Shown here one piece after another: positions 19,472 to 28,457 of a stretch of DNA of 33,627 nt. Under the pieces are notes generated by a model that saw nothing but the letters and a program-made list of their open reading frames with translations, searched no databases and was not told the origin of the DNA. A program made the translations under genes and the position numbers. Source of the stretch: a virus; IMG/VR virus record IMGVR_UViG_3300022752_000228, positions 1-33,627 of that record, one strand, 5' to 3'. Position 1 is the stretch's first letter, and each line of letters begins with the position of its first letter.

Positions 19472-20331
19472 GTATAGCCACGGTTATTCAAAATGTAGCG
19501 GATGAAGCTGGCTATACAGTCGAAACTAACGTGGTTGCATCCACTGAAGTTACGACTAAACAGCTTCTTGCAATCGCCAACAGAATTAACCGTGACATAT
19601 TTGAAGCGTATCCTTGGCCCAAATGTTACGCATCGGGTTCAATTACGCTGGTGACTGGTCAGGCATCGTATCAGTTGCCAGCGTCTTTTTCTTACTATCA
19701 CTACGACACGTTCTGGAATCAAAACACTCGATGGCGGGTGCTTGGTCCAATGACCGAGCAAGAGTATGCAGAGTTTCTTGGCTTTGGTCTGAATACGACC
19801 GTATACCAACGGTTCCAGATTCGAGGCATTACTAACAGTGAATTGTTGATTAGTCCTACGCCTGGAACACAGTACAACAACAACACCATTATCTTTGAAT
19901 ACATCGCAGACAGAAGCGTTAGGCCGGTTACTTGGACTACCGCTACTGCCTTCGCTGCTAACTCCTACTGCTTCTATAACGGCAACTACTATCAGACTAC
20001 AGCCGGTGGCACTACAGGAGCCACACCGCCAACGCACACGAGCGGAAGCGTATCTGATGGTGGTGTCACATGGGCTTACTACAACGGGGCTTACAATCAA
20101 TTCTTGGCCAATACAGACGTAAGTATTTTCCAAGAAAAGTTATTGGAGCAGGGTGTTTTAGAGCGGTTTGCTGAAATTCATGGCCTAGACAGTATTCGGC
20201 CTCGATTTGAACAGCAGCTTAATGAAGAGTTTAGTCGTGACCGGAACGGCAAAGTGCTTTATGCAGGAGGTCACATGCGTGACCCAATGTTTGCTCGAAA
20301 CGGTGTAGCAGTATTTGGTACTTGGATTTGA
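19468..20331 (+). CDS. Head-tail adaptor/tail-tubular-type protein with a carbohydrate-binding-like insert
   Basis: The 287-aa product has a mostly helical N-terminal region (L-A-I-A-N-R-I-N-R-D-I-F-E-A-Y-P-W-P) and a beta part typical of the connector proteins that extend the portal in short-tailed phages. Residues about 155-210 (C-F-Y-N-G-N-Y-Y-Q-T-T-A-G-G-T-T-G, P-P-T-H-T-S-G-S, G-V-T-W-A-Y-Y-N) form a small aromatic domain seen as an insert in many phage structural proteins and suspected of binding sugars. The C-terminus is helical. Confidence 0.72.
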   Translation: MSIATVIQNVADEAGYTVETNVVASTEVTTKQLLAIANRINRDIFEAYPWPKCYASGSITLVTGQASYQLPASFSYYHYDTFWNQNTRWRVLGPMTEQEYAEFLGFGLNTTVYQRFQIRGITNSELLISPTPGTQYNNNTIIFEYIADRSVRPVTWTTATAFAANSYCFYNGNYYQTTAGGTTGATPPTHTSGSVSDGGVTWAYYNGAYNQFLANTDVSIFQEKLLEQGVLERFAEIHGLDSIRPRFEQQLNEEFSRDRNGKVLYAGGHMRDPMFARNGVAVFGTWI

Positions 20332-20332
20332 T

Positions 20333-21472
20333 ATGGCCTACGAACCAGCAGCAGCAAAAGACAGTCCCCGAGCTTATTACTTGTTTCTACGTTCGCAAGG
20401 CATACCGCCTTTGCAAGCTGTTCAGAAAGTAGAAGAACGATTTGGTCCTCCTAAGACGGATAAGGAAAAGGCTAAAGACTCTCAAATGAATTCGCTTATG
20501 CAGATGGGAGGCAACATTGGTGGCCTTCTTCTTACAAGTGAAATTATGCGAGGGTTTCCAAACCTTGGCGGTTTATTTGGTTCTGGTGGCGCTGCTGCCG
20601 GAACTGCTACTGCTGGAACTGCTGCGGCTGGAACCGCTGGTGCAGGAAGCACTGTAGCTACTCCAACATTGCTTGGCGCTAAAGTAGTTCCAGGTGCTGC
20701 TGCTGAAGGATCCACACTTGCAAGTATGGGATCGGTAGCATTGCCCGCCTTAGCAGTCATTGCTGGACTTTCTGAAACTTGGGAGGGTGGAGCAAAAGAC
20801 ATTTTAAGAGGTAGAGGCAATAAGCAAGACTGGAGCAACATGGGAATCAATGCTGTTACAGGTGTTGGACCAAACTTAGTTCTTCGTTGGCTTGGCAAAC
20901 CATCGTTGGGCCGCATGATGACTTCCGGCAAATCGGACGCTCAACTTAATCGAGATGATTTCCGTGGCTTCTTGAAAGAAAGCGGAGTGGCTGACGACAA
21001 ATATGAAATTACTTTGGCCGATGGTTCTAAATTCAACGTCGGACTAGATGGGAAAACAAAGTATACAAATACAGACGGTAAAACCACACGCAATGCTTGG
21101 GATGTAGACTTTTCTAATCCTTTAGCAAAATTTGCTACAGACCAAATCGACCCAATAATTCGTCAAATGTACGCCAACCCTCCAAAGGGCGTAAATCCAG
21201 AGCAGTACACTGGGATGTTGGTAAATGCGGTTACGTCTAATGCTAAAACTCAAGCAGACGTAAAAGCTAATCTGGCTAGAATTATCAAGGATGGTAAAAT
21301 ACAAGCAGGTTCTACACCTCCAACGACCACGCCACCGGCTACTACGACTGCACCTGCGCCACAGCCAAATCAGGTAAAAGGACCGGCTCCAATTAGTCAG
21401 TCACCGACAACAATTGCTCCGAAAGGCAAACTGTCAATTAGAGACTTACTTGATTTAAACTTGAGGAAATAA
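20333..21472 (+). CDS. Ejection/internal virion protein candidate, 379 aa
   Basis: Start M-A-Y-E-P-A-A-A-K-D is chosen because it follows the previous stop by one base; a frame 18 nt longer overlaps it. It has a Gly/Ala-rich low-complexity run (about residues 75-115, G-T-A-T-A-G-T-A-A-A-G-T), a hydrophobic stretch (A-L-P-A-L-A-V-I-A-G-L) and a Pro/Thr linker before a short basic end (L-S-I-R-D-L-L-D-L-N-L-R-K). This composition is usual for proteins released into the cell envelope with the DNA. No catalytic motif visible. Confidence 0.6.
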   Translation: MAYEPAAAKDSPRAYYLFLRSQGIPPLQAVQKVEERFGPPKTDKEKAKDSQMNSLMQMGGNIGGLLLTSEIMRGFPNLGGLFGSGGAAAGTATAGTAAAGTAGAGSTVATPTLLGAKVVPGAAAEGSTLASMGSVALPALAVIAGLSETWEGGAKDILRGRGNKQDWSNMGINAVTGVGPNLVLRWLGKPSLGRMMTSGKSDAQLNRDDFRGFLKESGVADDKYEITLADGSKFNVGLDGKTKYTNTDGKTTRNAWDVDFSNPLAKFATDQIDPIIRQMYANPPKGVNPEQYTGMLVNAVTSNAKTQADVKANLARIIKDGKIQAGSTPPTTTPPATTTAPAPQPNQVKGPAPISQSPTTIAPKGKLSIRDLLDLNLRK

Positions 21473-21474
21473 CT

Positions 21475-22080
21475 ATGGCTCGTCGCTCTGCAATGCAAAT
21501 AGATCCACGGACTATGACTGGTGCGCCACGGGGTGGAGGCATTGCACGGTCACTTGCTCCACGACCTCAGATGGGACCTCCTATGGGGGGCGGTAGACAA
21601 ATGTTGGCTCAGCCATTAGACATGGCACAACAAAATCAAATGATGAACAACGCAGCCATGGATGCTGGTATTGAGAACGCTCAAAATCAGCAAAATGCTA
21701 TGGACAATCAGTTCAATGATATGATGCAGCGAGTTAATAACTATCAAGAGCCGCCAGCATTAAATCTTATGTCGCCTCCAGGATTTGGACCAAAGCCAGG
21801 GCGCATGGATTCTAGGATGCAAGGTCAAATGCAGGACATGATGGGACGGTTGCAACAGCCACGTCAAAATCGTCCACCTGCGCCAATGCCTCAATACAAT
21901 ATGCCTGGACCCTCACAGCAGTATGACTTTGCTGACAGAAGGCCGTCTACGCAGATTGGCAATGGCTTTGGACAATTCCAAGGCAATCAGATGCAACCAG
22001 CTCCACAACCGATGCCACAAGCTATGCAACAACCAAACTCAATGTCTAATTTCTTGAACCGCAATCGGTTTGGTCGCTAG
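21475..22080 (+). CDS. Met/Gln/Pro-rich virion protein, 201 aa
   Basis: GAGG precedes the ATG. Nearly the whole chain is low complexity (Q-N-Q-M-M-N-N-A-A-M-D-A-G-I-E-N; P-G-F-G-P-K-P-G-R-M; Q-P-M-P-Q-A-M-Q-Q-P) and is predicted disordered. The N-terminus is basic (M-A-R-R-S-A-M-Q-I). Position among the ejection-type genes suggests it is packed in the virion or helps load it. No family recognised. Confidence 0.6.
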   Translation: MARRSAMQIDPRTMTGAPRGGGIARSLAPRPQMGPPMGGGRQMLAQPLDMAQQNQMMNNAAMDAGIENAQNQQNAMDNQFNDMMQRVNNYQEPPALNLMSPPGFGPKPGRMDSRMQGQMQDMMGRLQQPRQNRPPAPMPQYNMPGPSQQYDFADRRPSTQIGNGFGQFQGNQMQPAPQPMPQAMQQPNSMSNFLNRNRFGR

Positions 22081-22087
22081 GAGTTAA

Positions 22088-23623
22088 ATGGCGTTCCAAG
22101 GTTTTACAACATCGCCACCGTATGGGGGATTAGACTTAGTAAGTCCAATCGACAATATGGAGCCGCAGTATGCCTTGGAGCTTGTTAATGTATTTCCTGG
22201 CAACAATGCTCCTACAGTACGACTTGGCTATCAGCAATTTGCAACCATAGGTATTACAGACGCTATTAGGTTCATGGCTCCGCTGTTTAAAGCAGATGGA
22301 ACTAGTGTGTTGGTTGTGGCCACTACAACTAAACTTTATTCGGTAACTTCTGGCGGTGTTGTTACAGACCGGACCGGAACTACAACACCTACAAGCGGTG
22401 AATGGCAATCGGTCATTTACAACAACCGCATATACTTATGTAATGGAGTGGATAACGCTCAAGTATGGGACGGTAGCGCCGCTACATTTTCAGATATAAC
22501 TTTTACAGGCGTTTCGCCAGCATTGCTAATTAACGTCCACGCTCACAAAGAGCGATTATACTTCGTTGAAGAAAACAGTTGTAAGTTTTGGTACGGCGGC
22601 CTTCAGGTTACTGGAACAGGTGGAACTCCAGCTTTGACCGCTTTTGATTTGAGCTATGTTTTTACCCGTGGCGGCTCTTTATTAGCGGTTGGCAGTTTTA
22701 GTAATACCACTAGCACTACAAGCCAAGAATACTTTTGGGGAATTAGCAGCGAAGGCGAAATAGTCTTCTACAACGGTACCTATGCTGGCGATGCGACTTC
22801 GTGGGGTCTTGTAGCTCGATACATAATTGGTAGGCCTCTTGGCTATAGGTCTTATGTTCGAGTCAACAACGACGTTTGGTTTATTACAGAACAGGGTATC
22901 GTACCGCTCTCTAGCTTGTTTCAATCCGACCCTGAGCAAGCTCTCAACTCTGTAGGGTATCGCATAAACCCGCTTGTCTCTGAAACATCAGCTTTATTTC
23001 CATTTGATCATCAATGGACTGGGTTCTTTTGGCCGCAAGGACGAAGAGTTTACATCCACCTACCAACGTCTGGAAGCGGAGGCAAATATCTTGTCTATGC
23101 CATCGACACTAAAGGTTGGACCACGTTTCAGTTAGCAAGCGATCAACACGCATTGTCTGGCTGTGTGTTTAACAAGCTGCCTTTTTATGGGTCTAGTACC
23201 GGCATTGTTTGGCAGGGAGAAACGGGACAAGCCGACGCTGTTGCGGGGGGTGCTGGTCAAGCGATTGTATTCTCGGGACGCAGTGCCTTCAGCTTCTTTG
23301 GGTCTCGCTCTAATTACAAGGCGTTTAAGGACATTAGGCCGCTGCTTAAAACTCGTCGTGGCGTGGCCTTAAACATCGGTCTTGATACCGACTTTAAGCA
23401 AGGAACAGCCGTCACCTCTACAACGTCCCCAGTAGGGCAATTTACGCCTTGGGGCTCGCCGTGGGGCTCGCCGTGGTCCTCTGGGGTGGAGTACACATAC
23501 GACCGGTTTGCCACCAAGGGACAAGGCCACTCGGCCTCTATACGTTTTGGTGGTTCACTAAAAGACTCGACCATGCAAATACTAGGATTTGAAATACGTT
23601 ACGATATGGGTGGACAAGTATAG
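22088..23623 (+). CDS. Tail protein, beta-propeller-like (tail-tube/nozzle class), 511 aa
   Basis: AGGAG precedes the ATG. The protein starts with the conserved segment P-P-Y-G-G-L-D-L-V-S-P-I-D-N-M. Repeating beta-strand blades follow (G-E-W-Q-S-V-I-Y-N-N-R-I-Y-L-C-N-G and E-R-L-Y-F-V-E-E-N-S), as in the tail-nozzle proteins of short-tailed phages. A 12-bp tandem duplication near the C-terminus gives P-W-G-S-P-W-G-S-P-W. It probably forms the distal tail with the 19468 product above it. Confidence 0.75.
   Translation: MAFQGFTTSPPYGGLDLVSPIDNMEPQYALELVNVFPGNNAPTVRLGYQQFATIGITDAIRFMAPLFKADGTSVLVVATTTKLYSVTSGGVVTDRTGTTTPTSGEWQSVIYNNRIYLCNGVDNAQVWDGSAATFSDITFTGVSPALLINVHAHKERLYFVEENSCKFWYGGLQVTGTGGTPALTAFDLSYVFTRGGSLLAVGSFSNTTSTTSQEYFWGISSEGEIVFYNGTYAGDATSWGLVARYIIGRPLGYRSYVRVNNDVWFITEQGIVPLSSLFQSDPEQALNSVGYRINPLVSETSALFPFDHQWTGFFWPQGRRVYIHLPTSGSGGKYLVYAIDTKGWTTFQLASDQHALSGCVFNKLPFYGSSTGIVWQGETGQADAVAGGAGQAIVFSGRSAFSFFGSRSNYKAFKDIRPLLKTRRGVALNIGLDTDFKQGTAVTSTTSPVGQFTPWGSPWGSPWSSGVEYTYDRFATKGQGHSASIRFGGSLKDSTMQILGFEIRYDMGGQV
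23451..23474 (+). repeat. 12-bp perfect tandem duplication (Gly-Ser-Pro-Trp unit)
   Basis: GGGGCTCGCCGT occurs twice in a row (23451-23462 and 23463-23474) in the tail protein gene, keeping frame and giving two G-S-P-W units. Identity at every base suggests a recent slip event. Confidence 0.9.
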
Positions 23624-23625
23624 CT

Positions 23626-24531
23626 ATGGCAAAGAATAAAGATAAAAAAGGCGCAATGGCTAAAGACCCATCTCTTCCTCAAACCTCAAAGCGAGGTAAC
23701 TGGAAGCATAAGAACAAATGGGTAAACCCTGAAGGATTTCTTGTAGACAACTACGGCAAAGTCATTCCTGGGCAAAAACAGCCATTTGTTGCGCCAAAGG
23801 AAAACCCGTTTAAAAAAGAAACAAAGCCAACGGGACCCACTAAACCACCTAAGCCAACTACGCCTGGGCAAAAGGCACCTCCTACACCAGAAGAAATTAC
23901 TAACAGAGCAGTTCAGCAAGGTGGCGATGCATATACAAACATAACAAACAGGTTTCAAAACTTTGATCCGAATACCGTGCAAAGCGAATACAATCCTGAG
24001 TATAACGCACAGATGGATCGTGTTCGTAATTCGTACATGGATCAGTTTAACCGTCGTAATGAGCAAGCGTTTGCTAACGAAAGAACCGACATTCAACAGC
24101 AAATTGCAGAGCGAGGCTTAGACCCAAGTTCTCCAGCAGCCCAAGCAATGGTTCGTGACATGAACGACCGACAAGACAGGGCTCGTCAGGAAGCTATGGC
24201 TACAGCAGAACAGCTTACAGACCAGCGGCAACAACAATTTTATAATCAAGCAACTGGACTAGCTCAGATGCCGTTTGAAATGTTTCCTGCCATTTCAGGT
24301 CCATTGCAAGCTGGCATGCAAAATCAATATGCTGGACAACAGCTTGGCATGCAAAATCAATTTCAAACACAGCAAGGTCAACAACAGTTTGGTTACAATA
24401 AGCAGCTAGCGGAGCAAAACTTTCAAAATCAATTAAGACTGCAGAGAGAGCAACGCAGAGGTCGTGGCGGTCCCAGCACAAATCCAGCGGAAGAGGCGGC
24501 GGCGCAAGACCAAATCAATAGGTATAATTAA
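23626..24531 (+). CDS. Ejection-type virion protein, Gln/Asn-rich coiled coil, 301 aa
   Basis: A basic N-terminus (K-N-K-D-K-K-G-A-M-A-K) is followed by R-G-N-W-K-H-K-N-K-W-V-N-P and a Pro/Lys-rich linker (P-T-G-P-T-K-P-P-K-P). The rest is a long Gln/Asn-rich helix with short repeats (M-Q-N-Q-Y-A-G-Q-Q-L-G-M-Q-N-Q-F). It lies two bases after the tail protein. Composition matches internal ejection proteins. No enzyme motif seen. Confidence 0.62.
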   Translation: MAKNKDKKGAMAKDPSLPQTSKRGNWKHKNKWVNPEGFLVDNYGKVIPGQKQPFVAPKENPFKKETKPTGPTKPPKPTTPGQKAPPTPEEITNRAVQQGGDAYTNITNRFQNFDPNTVQSEYNPEYNAQMDRVRNSYMDQFNRRNEQAFANERTDIQQQIAERGLDPSSPAAQAMVRDMNDRQDRARQEAMATAEQLTDQRQQQFYNQATGLAQMPFEMFPAISGPLQAGMQNQYAGQQLGMQNQFQTQQGQQQFGYNKQLAEQNFQNQLRLQREQRRGRGGPSTNPAEEAAAQDQINRYN

Positions 24532-24539
24532 GAGGTATT

Positions 24540-25541
24540 ATGGCAGGTGAAGATTTATATTCAGCACTATCGGGACTGAATTATTCACCGATGGAAAACA
24601 ACTGGGCGCTTGGTTCTCAAGTAATTGGCGCTGGTATGCCGTCGCTCTACAACCAGTATCAAGGTCCTGGCACTACGTTTGGTATAGCTCTTGGTGGCGC
24701 ATTGCTTCAGGGATTGCTTGGCTATCAAGCACGACGACAAGCCGCTGAAGATTCTATAGCAGCCAACCAGCTTGGTCTAAAATTACTGCAAGCGACAACG
24801 CCAGAAGCACGCTTGCAAATTGCGGCATCAGCGCCGGATGTGGAAATGCAGTCTCGGTTGTTAGGACTAAATACTCAACTTCAAACGCAATCTCAATTAA
24901 CGGATCAACTGATTAATCAGGAAATACTTAAACGTAAAGCTCTTGCGGATATAGGCTTGGCCGAAGAGCGAAACAAAATGAATCAACTGGCTGAGTTTGA
25001 ACTCAGTGATTTGGGTCGAAAACAAGCGCAGCGAAAACTAGAAGATTTAATAGCTCTTGAGCAAGCAAAGCGAATACCAACTAGTGGGATTGATCCAGAT
25101 GTTAAAAAACAGGATCAGCAAATAGCACGATATGCTCAAATGGCTGGAAACATAGCCGACAGAGTTGAGGCGCTTAACATGAGTGCGCCAGAGTTTGAAA
25201 TACAGCGCCGTATACCTGGCTCAGAGGCAGAGTTAGTTTATTCGCTCATCCAAGGCAATGTAGCTAACTTTGCTCGACTAGGTGGCAACCAATCTCAAAT
25301 AAGTGACGTAGATAGAAATGACCAATTTAACTCCCTCTTTGGTCCAGATGTGCCAGGACTTGGGCGTGTGACCGGTACGACTGCAATAGCAAACCGTATT
25401 CGTGAGAAGATTAAGATGGCTCCTATATCTTCCAACTTTGGAGCAATTACAGCACCTGGCGAATCAGATGCTCAAAGACGAAATCGAGAGCTTAAAGAGC
25501 GATTGGCTAAACTTGAAGCATTAGCGGCACAGAGAAAGTAA
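24540..25541 (+). CDS. Ejection-type virion protein, 333 aa
   Basis: The N-terminal third has a glycine-rich hydrophobic patch (T-F-G-I-A-L-G-G-A-L-L-Q-G-L-L-G) that could insert in a membrane. The middle is a long helical coiled coil (Q-S-Q-L-T-D-Q-L-I-N-Q-E-I-L-K-R-K), and the C-terminus another short coiled coil (R-E-L-K-E-R-L-A-K-L-E-A-L-A). Such a pattern fits a protein that lines the DNA channel across the inner membrane. It overlaps the next start by one base. Confidence 0.62.
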   Translation: MAGEDLYSALSGLNYSPMENNWALGSQVIGAGMPSLYNQYQGPGTTFGIALGGALLQGLLGYQARRQAAEDSIAANQLGLKLLQATTPEARLQIAASAPDVEMQSRLLGLNTQLQTQSQLTDQLINQEILKRKALADIGLAEERNKMNQLAEFELSDLGRKQAQRKLEDLIALEQAKRIPTSGIDPDVKKQDQQIARYAQMAGNIADRVEALNMSAPEFEIQRRIPGSEAELVYSLIQGNVANFARLGGNQSQISDVDRNDQFNSLFGPDVPGLGRVTGTTAIANRIREKIKMAPISSNFGAITAPGESDAQRRNRELKERLAKLEALAAQRK

Positions 25542-28447
25542 TGGATCCACTTGACCAAGAGAACGCACTACTGGAACAACGCATAGCGCAACTTGAAGCG
25601 TCTCTTGGTTCTTCACAGCCACAGCCAGAGCCAGCGCAACCAAGTGGCTATGGGCTAGGGCAATTAGCGTTTGATGTTCCTGTGGGAATAACTCGTGGAG
25701 TCGCTGGACTAGCTGACGTTCTCTCGTATCCGTTTGTAAAAGGCTTAGAATACGCTGGCGCTCCAGTAGAAACCTTTGGAGCAACAAAAGCTCTTGACGC
25801 TTTGATTGCTGGTTCTCCTGCGTTGGAAGGGCCTGGAGCCGCAGAGATACTTGGCGTAAGACCTCAGACCGAAGTTCAACGAGCGGTTGAATTTATGACT
25901 CCTGGTCCTGGAGGTAAAGGCAAATTGCTTAACGAAGCTGGTCTTGGATTAGCCAGCTACCTTGGAACTAGAGCCGGAGAAACTATAGCGCCAGAGTCGC
26001 AGTACAGCGGGTTAGTTGGTGCGCTACTTGCTCCGACAGCAGTACAGTCAACCGTTAGTGGCGTTAGGGGTTTGGCATCAGCATTGACGCCAACAGCCAA
26101 GATTGTGTTGGGTAACGAGGATGCGTTACGCACCGCAGCCAATGCAAACGTAGTTGCAGCACTTGGCGAAGAGGGCGCACAGCGTTTAGCAGTAGCACAG
26201 CAAATACCAGAGCTTGGAATTGGCGCTGGTGGCGTACCGCTGACAGCAGCAGAAATAGCTCAGACACCAAGTGCGGCTAAGTACCAACAGAGCTTCCTTA
26301 ACACACCAGAGGGCGGCAACATATTGCAGCCAGCATTGGACGCTCGCAAGTCAGAGCTTACAGCAGCATTAGAGCGTTTTGGCATTACACCACAGCAGGG
26401 TGAAATGTCGCTTATGATGCGTGATGCAGCAGAGACAGCAGCAACTCAAAAAGCATTGCAAGATAACGCTATTGCCTCTGCTTTGGGAACAACCGCAACA
26501 GGCGAGGGATTAACTAAAGGCGAAAAGAGCAAATTGTTACAATCTAATTTGCTAGAGCGAGAAAATGAAGCGTATTCGCCAGTAAGCGAAATTTGGGAAC
26601 AAGTAAATAAGAAAGCTAAAATGGACATAGTTCCACAGCTTATTGATACAATAAACGAATTTAAGCAATTTGGTCCTCTAACTAAAAAACGAATTAGTTC
26701 CGTAGCTAAAGACGCAATTAAAACCGCTCGTAAGATTGTTTACAAAAAAGATGGATTAATTACAGTTGGGCAATATCAAGACCTGCGAGCCACTGCCAAT
26801 GCTGCGCTAAGAAACGCAGATAAAACCACTGATGCCGCCGAAATTTCTTTAATGCGCAAACTAAAGAATGGGTTAGATAGCATTGATGAATCCGCAATTA
26901 TAAGCAGAGGCGGCGAAGAAGAACTTGGAAATTTAATTGATGCTATAAAAGCAACCAAGCAATTTAAACAAACCTACGCTCAGGGCGTTGTCGGCGAAAT
27001 ACTTGGCAAACGTGGTGGAGAATTAAAAGTAAAAGCGAGCCAAGCGATTGATCGAGCTTTGAAAGCTCCAGAAAATATCACCGAAATTTTTGGTAAATTT
27101 GGCAAAGAATCGGACGAAGCTGTTGTTATCCGAGATGAGTTGCTAGCAAGACTAACTCAAGCTAAAAATCCAACTGAATACCTTGGTAAAAACAAAGATT
27201 TATTTAAGTCAGCTTTCGAAAGTGATTATGCAAATGTTGTTAATTTTGCACAAAAAAGAGGTCAAGGCGCTCCACTAGAAGAATTTAGTAAAATTACAGA
27301 CTCTACAATTCCTAACAGGATATTTGCCAACGAGCGCAGCGCAGAAAAGTTTGCACGGCAGTTTGCTGATTCACCAGTGTTGCAGATGGGACGAGCTAAG
27401 TTCATTAGTGAAAAGCTGATGAAAAAAGGCGCACCGCTTGAGAATCTTACAAACAACAAAGCCATTGCTAAGAAGTTGTTCAAAGATGACCTACCAGAAC
27501 TTGAGAAGGTACTTAAAGACCTTGAGGTTTCCAAGAGTCCAGCGGCGCTAGAGAAGCAAGCAGCATCAGGGAACTCTATTACAAGTATCAGGCAAACTGC
27601 ATTAGGCGCTCTTACTGGCGCTCGTGGCGTAATTAATGCAATGCGTAAAGGAACATTAGCTGGAACACTTGCTGGCTCTGGCACTATGACAGGAGCCTTG
27701 GTTGGTTACAGCGTCGGTAATTGGGTCAAGCAAATTGGCGAAGCTCGCAACTTTGCCATGAACGCTTTTGAGGCAGAACTATTAGCTAATCCAAAGTTGA
27801 TTAAGCTGGCATCTGCGCCACCAACCAAAGCAAACATTGATGCGCTTATGCAGTTTGGCGTACAGCTTGGTTACTTCAGCGGCAAAAGCCAAACAGAGAA
27901 TGTTGTTGATACACCAGAGATGACAGGGTCAGTTGCAGCTACTGCGCCGCAGCAAGACTTTGAGTCTGAAAACATGCTTCTTGAGCAGCGCATCTTAGAG
28001 CTAGAAAAGACGCTTAATCCTGCAAGCCAAGTAAAGGTTGGCAAACAAAACGTAAGCCTTCCGCAGGGAGACGAGTACGCTCCAACGAGCTTGGTCAAAG
28101 CGGTCATACAAGTAGAGTCTGCTGGCAACAAAGATGCAGTTAGCAGCAAGGGCGCTCGTGGCCTTATGCAACTTATGGCTGGCACAGCTAAAGACCTTGG
28201 CGTGGATGCCACAGACCCTGAACAAAACGTAGAGGGAGGTAGCCGTTATCTTCGTCAGCAGCTTGATACGTTCGGCGATGAGCGGTTGGCATTGGCAGCG
28301 TACAACTGGGGTCCGGCTAACATTAAGAGCGCTATAGCTAAAGTTAAGGCTGAAGGCAAAACGCCAAGTTGGGACAACATTAAGCAGTTTGTTAAGATCC
28401 CAAAAGAGACTAGAGAATACGTCGATAAAGTTTTGAGATTAGTATAG
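25541..28447 (+). CDS. Internal virion protein with C-terminal lytic transglycosylase domain (968 aa)
   Basis: This is the largest gene. The C-terminal 130 residues form an SLT domain with probable catalytic E859 in V-I-Q-V-E-S-A-G, then G-A-R-G-L-M-Q-L-M and A-L-A-A-Y-N-W-G. It would cut peptidoglycan as the DNA enters. Residues 7-22 and 810-825 share a coiled-coil motif, E-N-x-L-L-E-Q-R-I-x-x-L-E, with 11 of 16 identical. Between them is a helical body with Ala/Gly-rich hydrophobic segments, for example around residues 700-730 (G-A-L-T-G-A-R-G-V-I-N-A-M and L-A-G-S-G-T). In T7-like phages the transglycosylase is at the N-terminus of gp16; here it is C-terminal. Confidence 0.85.
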   Translation: MDPLDQENALLEQRIAQLEASLGSSQPQPEPAQPSGYGLGQLAFDVPVGITRGVAGLADVLSYPFVKGLEYAGAPVETFGATKALDALIAGSPALEGPGAAEILGVRPQTEVQRAVEFMTPGPGGKGKLLNEAGLGLASYLGTRAGETIAPESQYSGLVGALLAPTAVQSTVSGVRGLASALTPTAKIVLGNEDALRTAANANVVAALGEEGAQRLAVAQQIPELGIGAGGVPLTAAEIAQTPSAAKYQQSFLNTPEGGNILQPALDARKSELTAALERFGITPQQGEMSLMMRDAAETAATQKALQDNAIASALGTTATGEGLTKGEKSKLLQSNLLERENEAYSPVSEIWEQVNKKAKMDIVPQLIDTINEFKQFGPLTKKRISSVAKDAIKTARKIVYKKDGLITVGQYQDLRATANAALRNADKTTDAAEISLMRKLKNGLDSIDESAIISRGGEEELGNLIDAIKATKQFKQTYAQGVVGEILGKRGGELKVKASQAIDRALKAPENITEIFGKFGKESDEAVVIRDELLARLTQAKNPTEYLGKNKDLFKSAFESDYANVVNFAQKRGQGAPLEEFSKITDSTIPNRIFANERSAEKFARQFADSPVLQMGRAKFISEKLMKKGAPLENLTNNKAIAKKLFKDDLPELEKVLKDLEVSKSPAALEKQAASGNSITSIRQTALGALTGARGVINAMRKGTLAGTLAGSGTMTGALVGYSVGNWVKQIGEARNFAMNAFEAELLANPKLIKLASAPPTKANIDALMQFGVQLGYFSGKSQTENVVDTPEMTGSVAATAPQQDFESENMLLEQRILELEKTLNPASQVKVGKQNVSLPQGDEYAPTSLVKAVIQVESAGNKDAVSSKGARGLMQLMAGTAKDLGVDATDPEQNVEGGSRYLRQQLDTFGDERLALAAYNWGPANIKSAIAKVKAEGKTPSWDNIKQFVKIPKETREYVDKVLRLV

Positions 28448-28457
28448 GGAGATTTGT

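Noticed and set aside
19639-20133. Minus-strand frame of 164 aa opposite the adaptor gene
   Set aside because: Antisense of a well-supported gene, no promoter or ribosome-binding site.
20482-20931. Minus-strand frame of 149 aa opposite the ejection-protein gene
   Set aside because: Pro/Ala-rich mirror of Gly/Ala codons, not a gene.
24540-28447. Programmed frameshift joining the 333-aa and 968-aa genes
   Set aside because: They overlap by one base with a normal stop/start junction and no slippery sequence.
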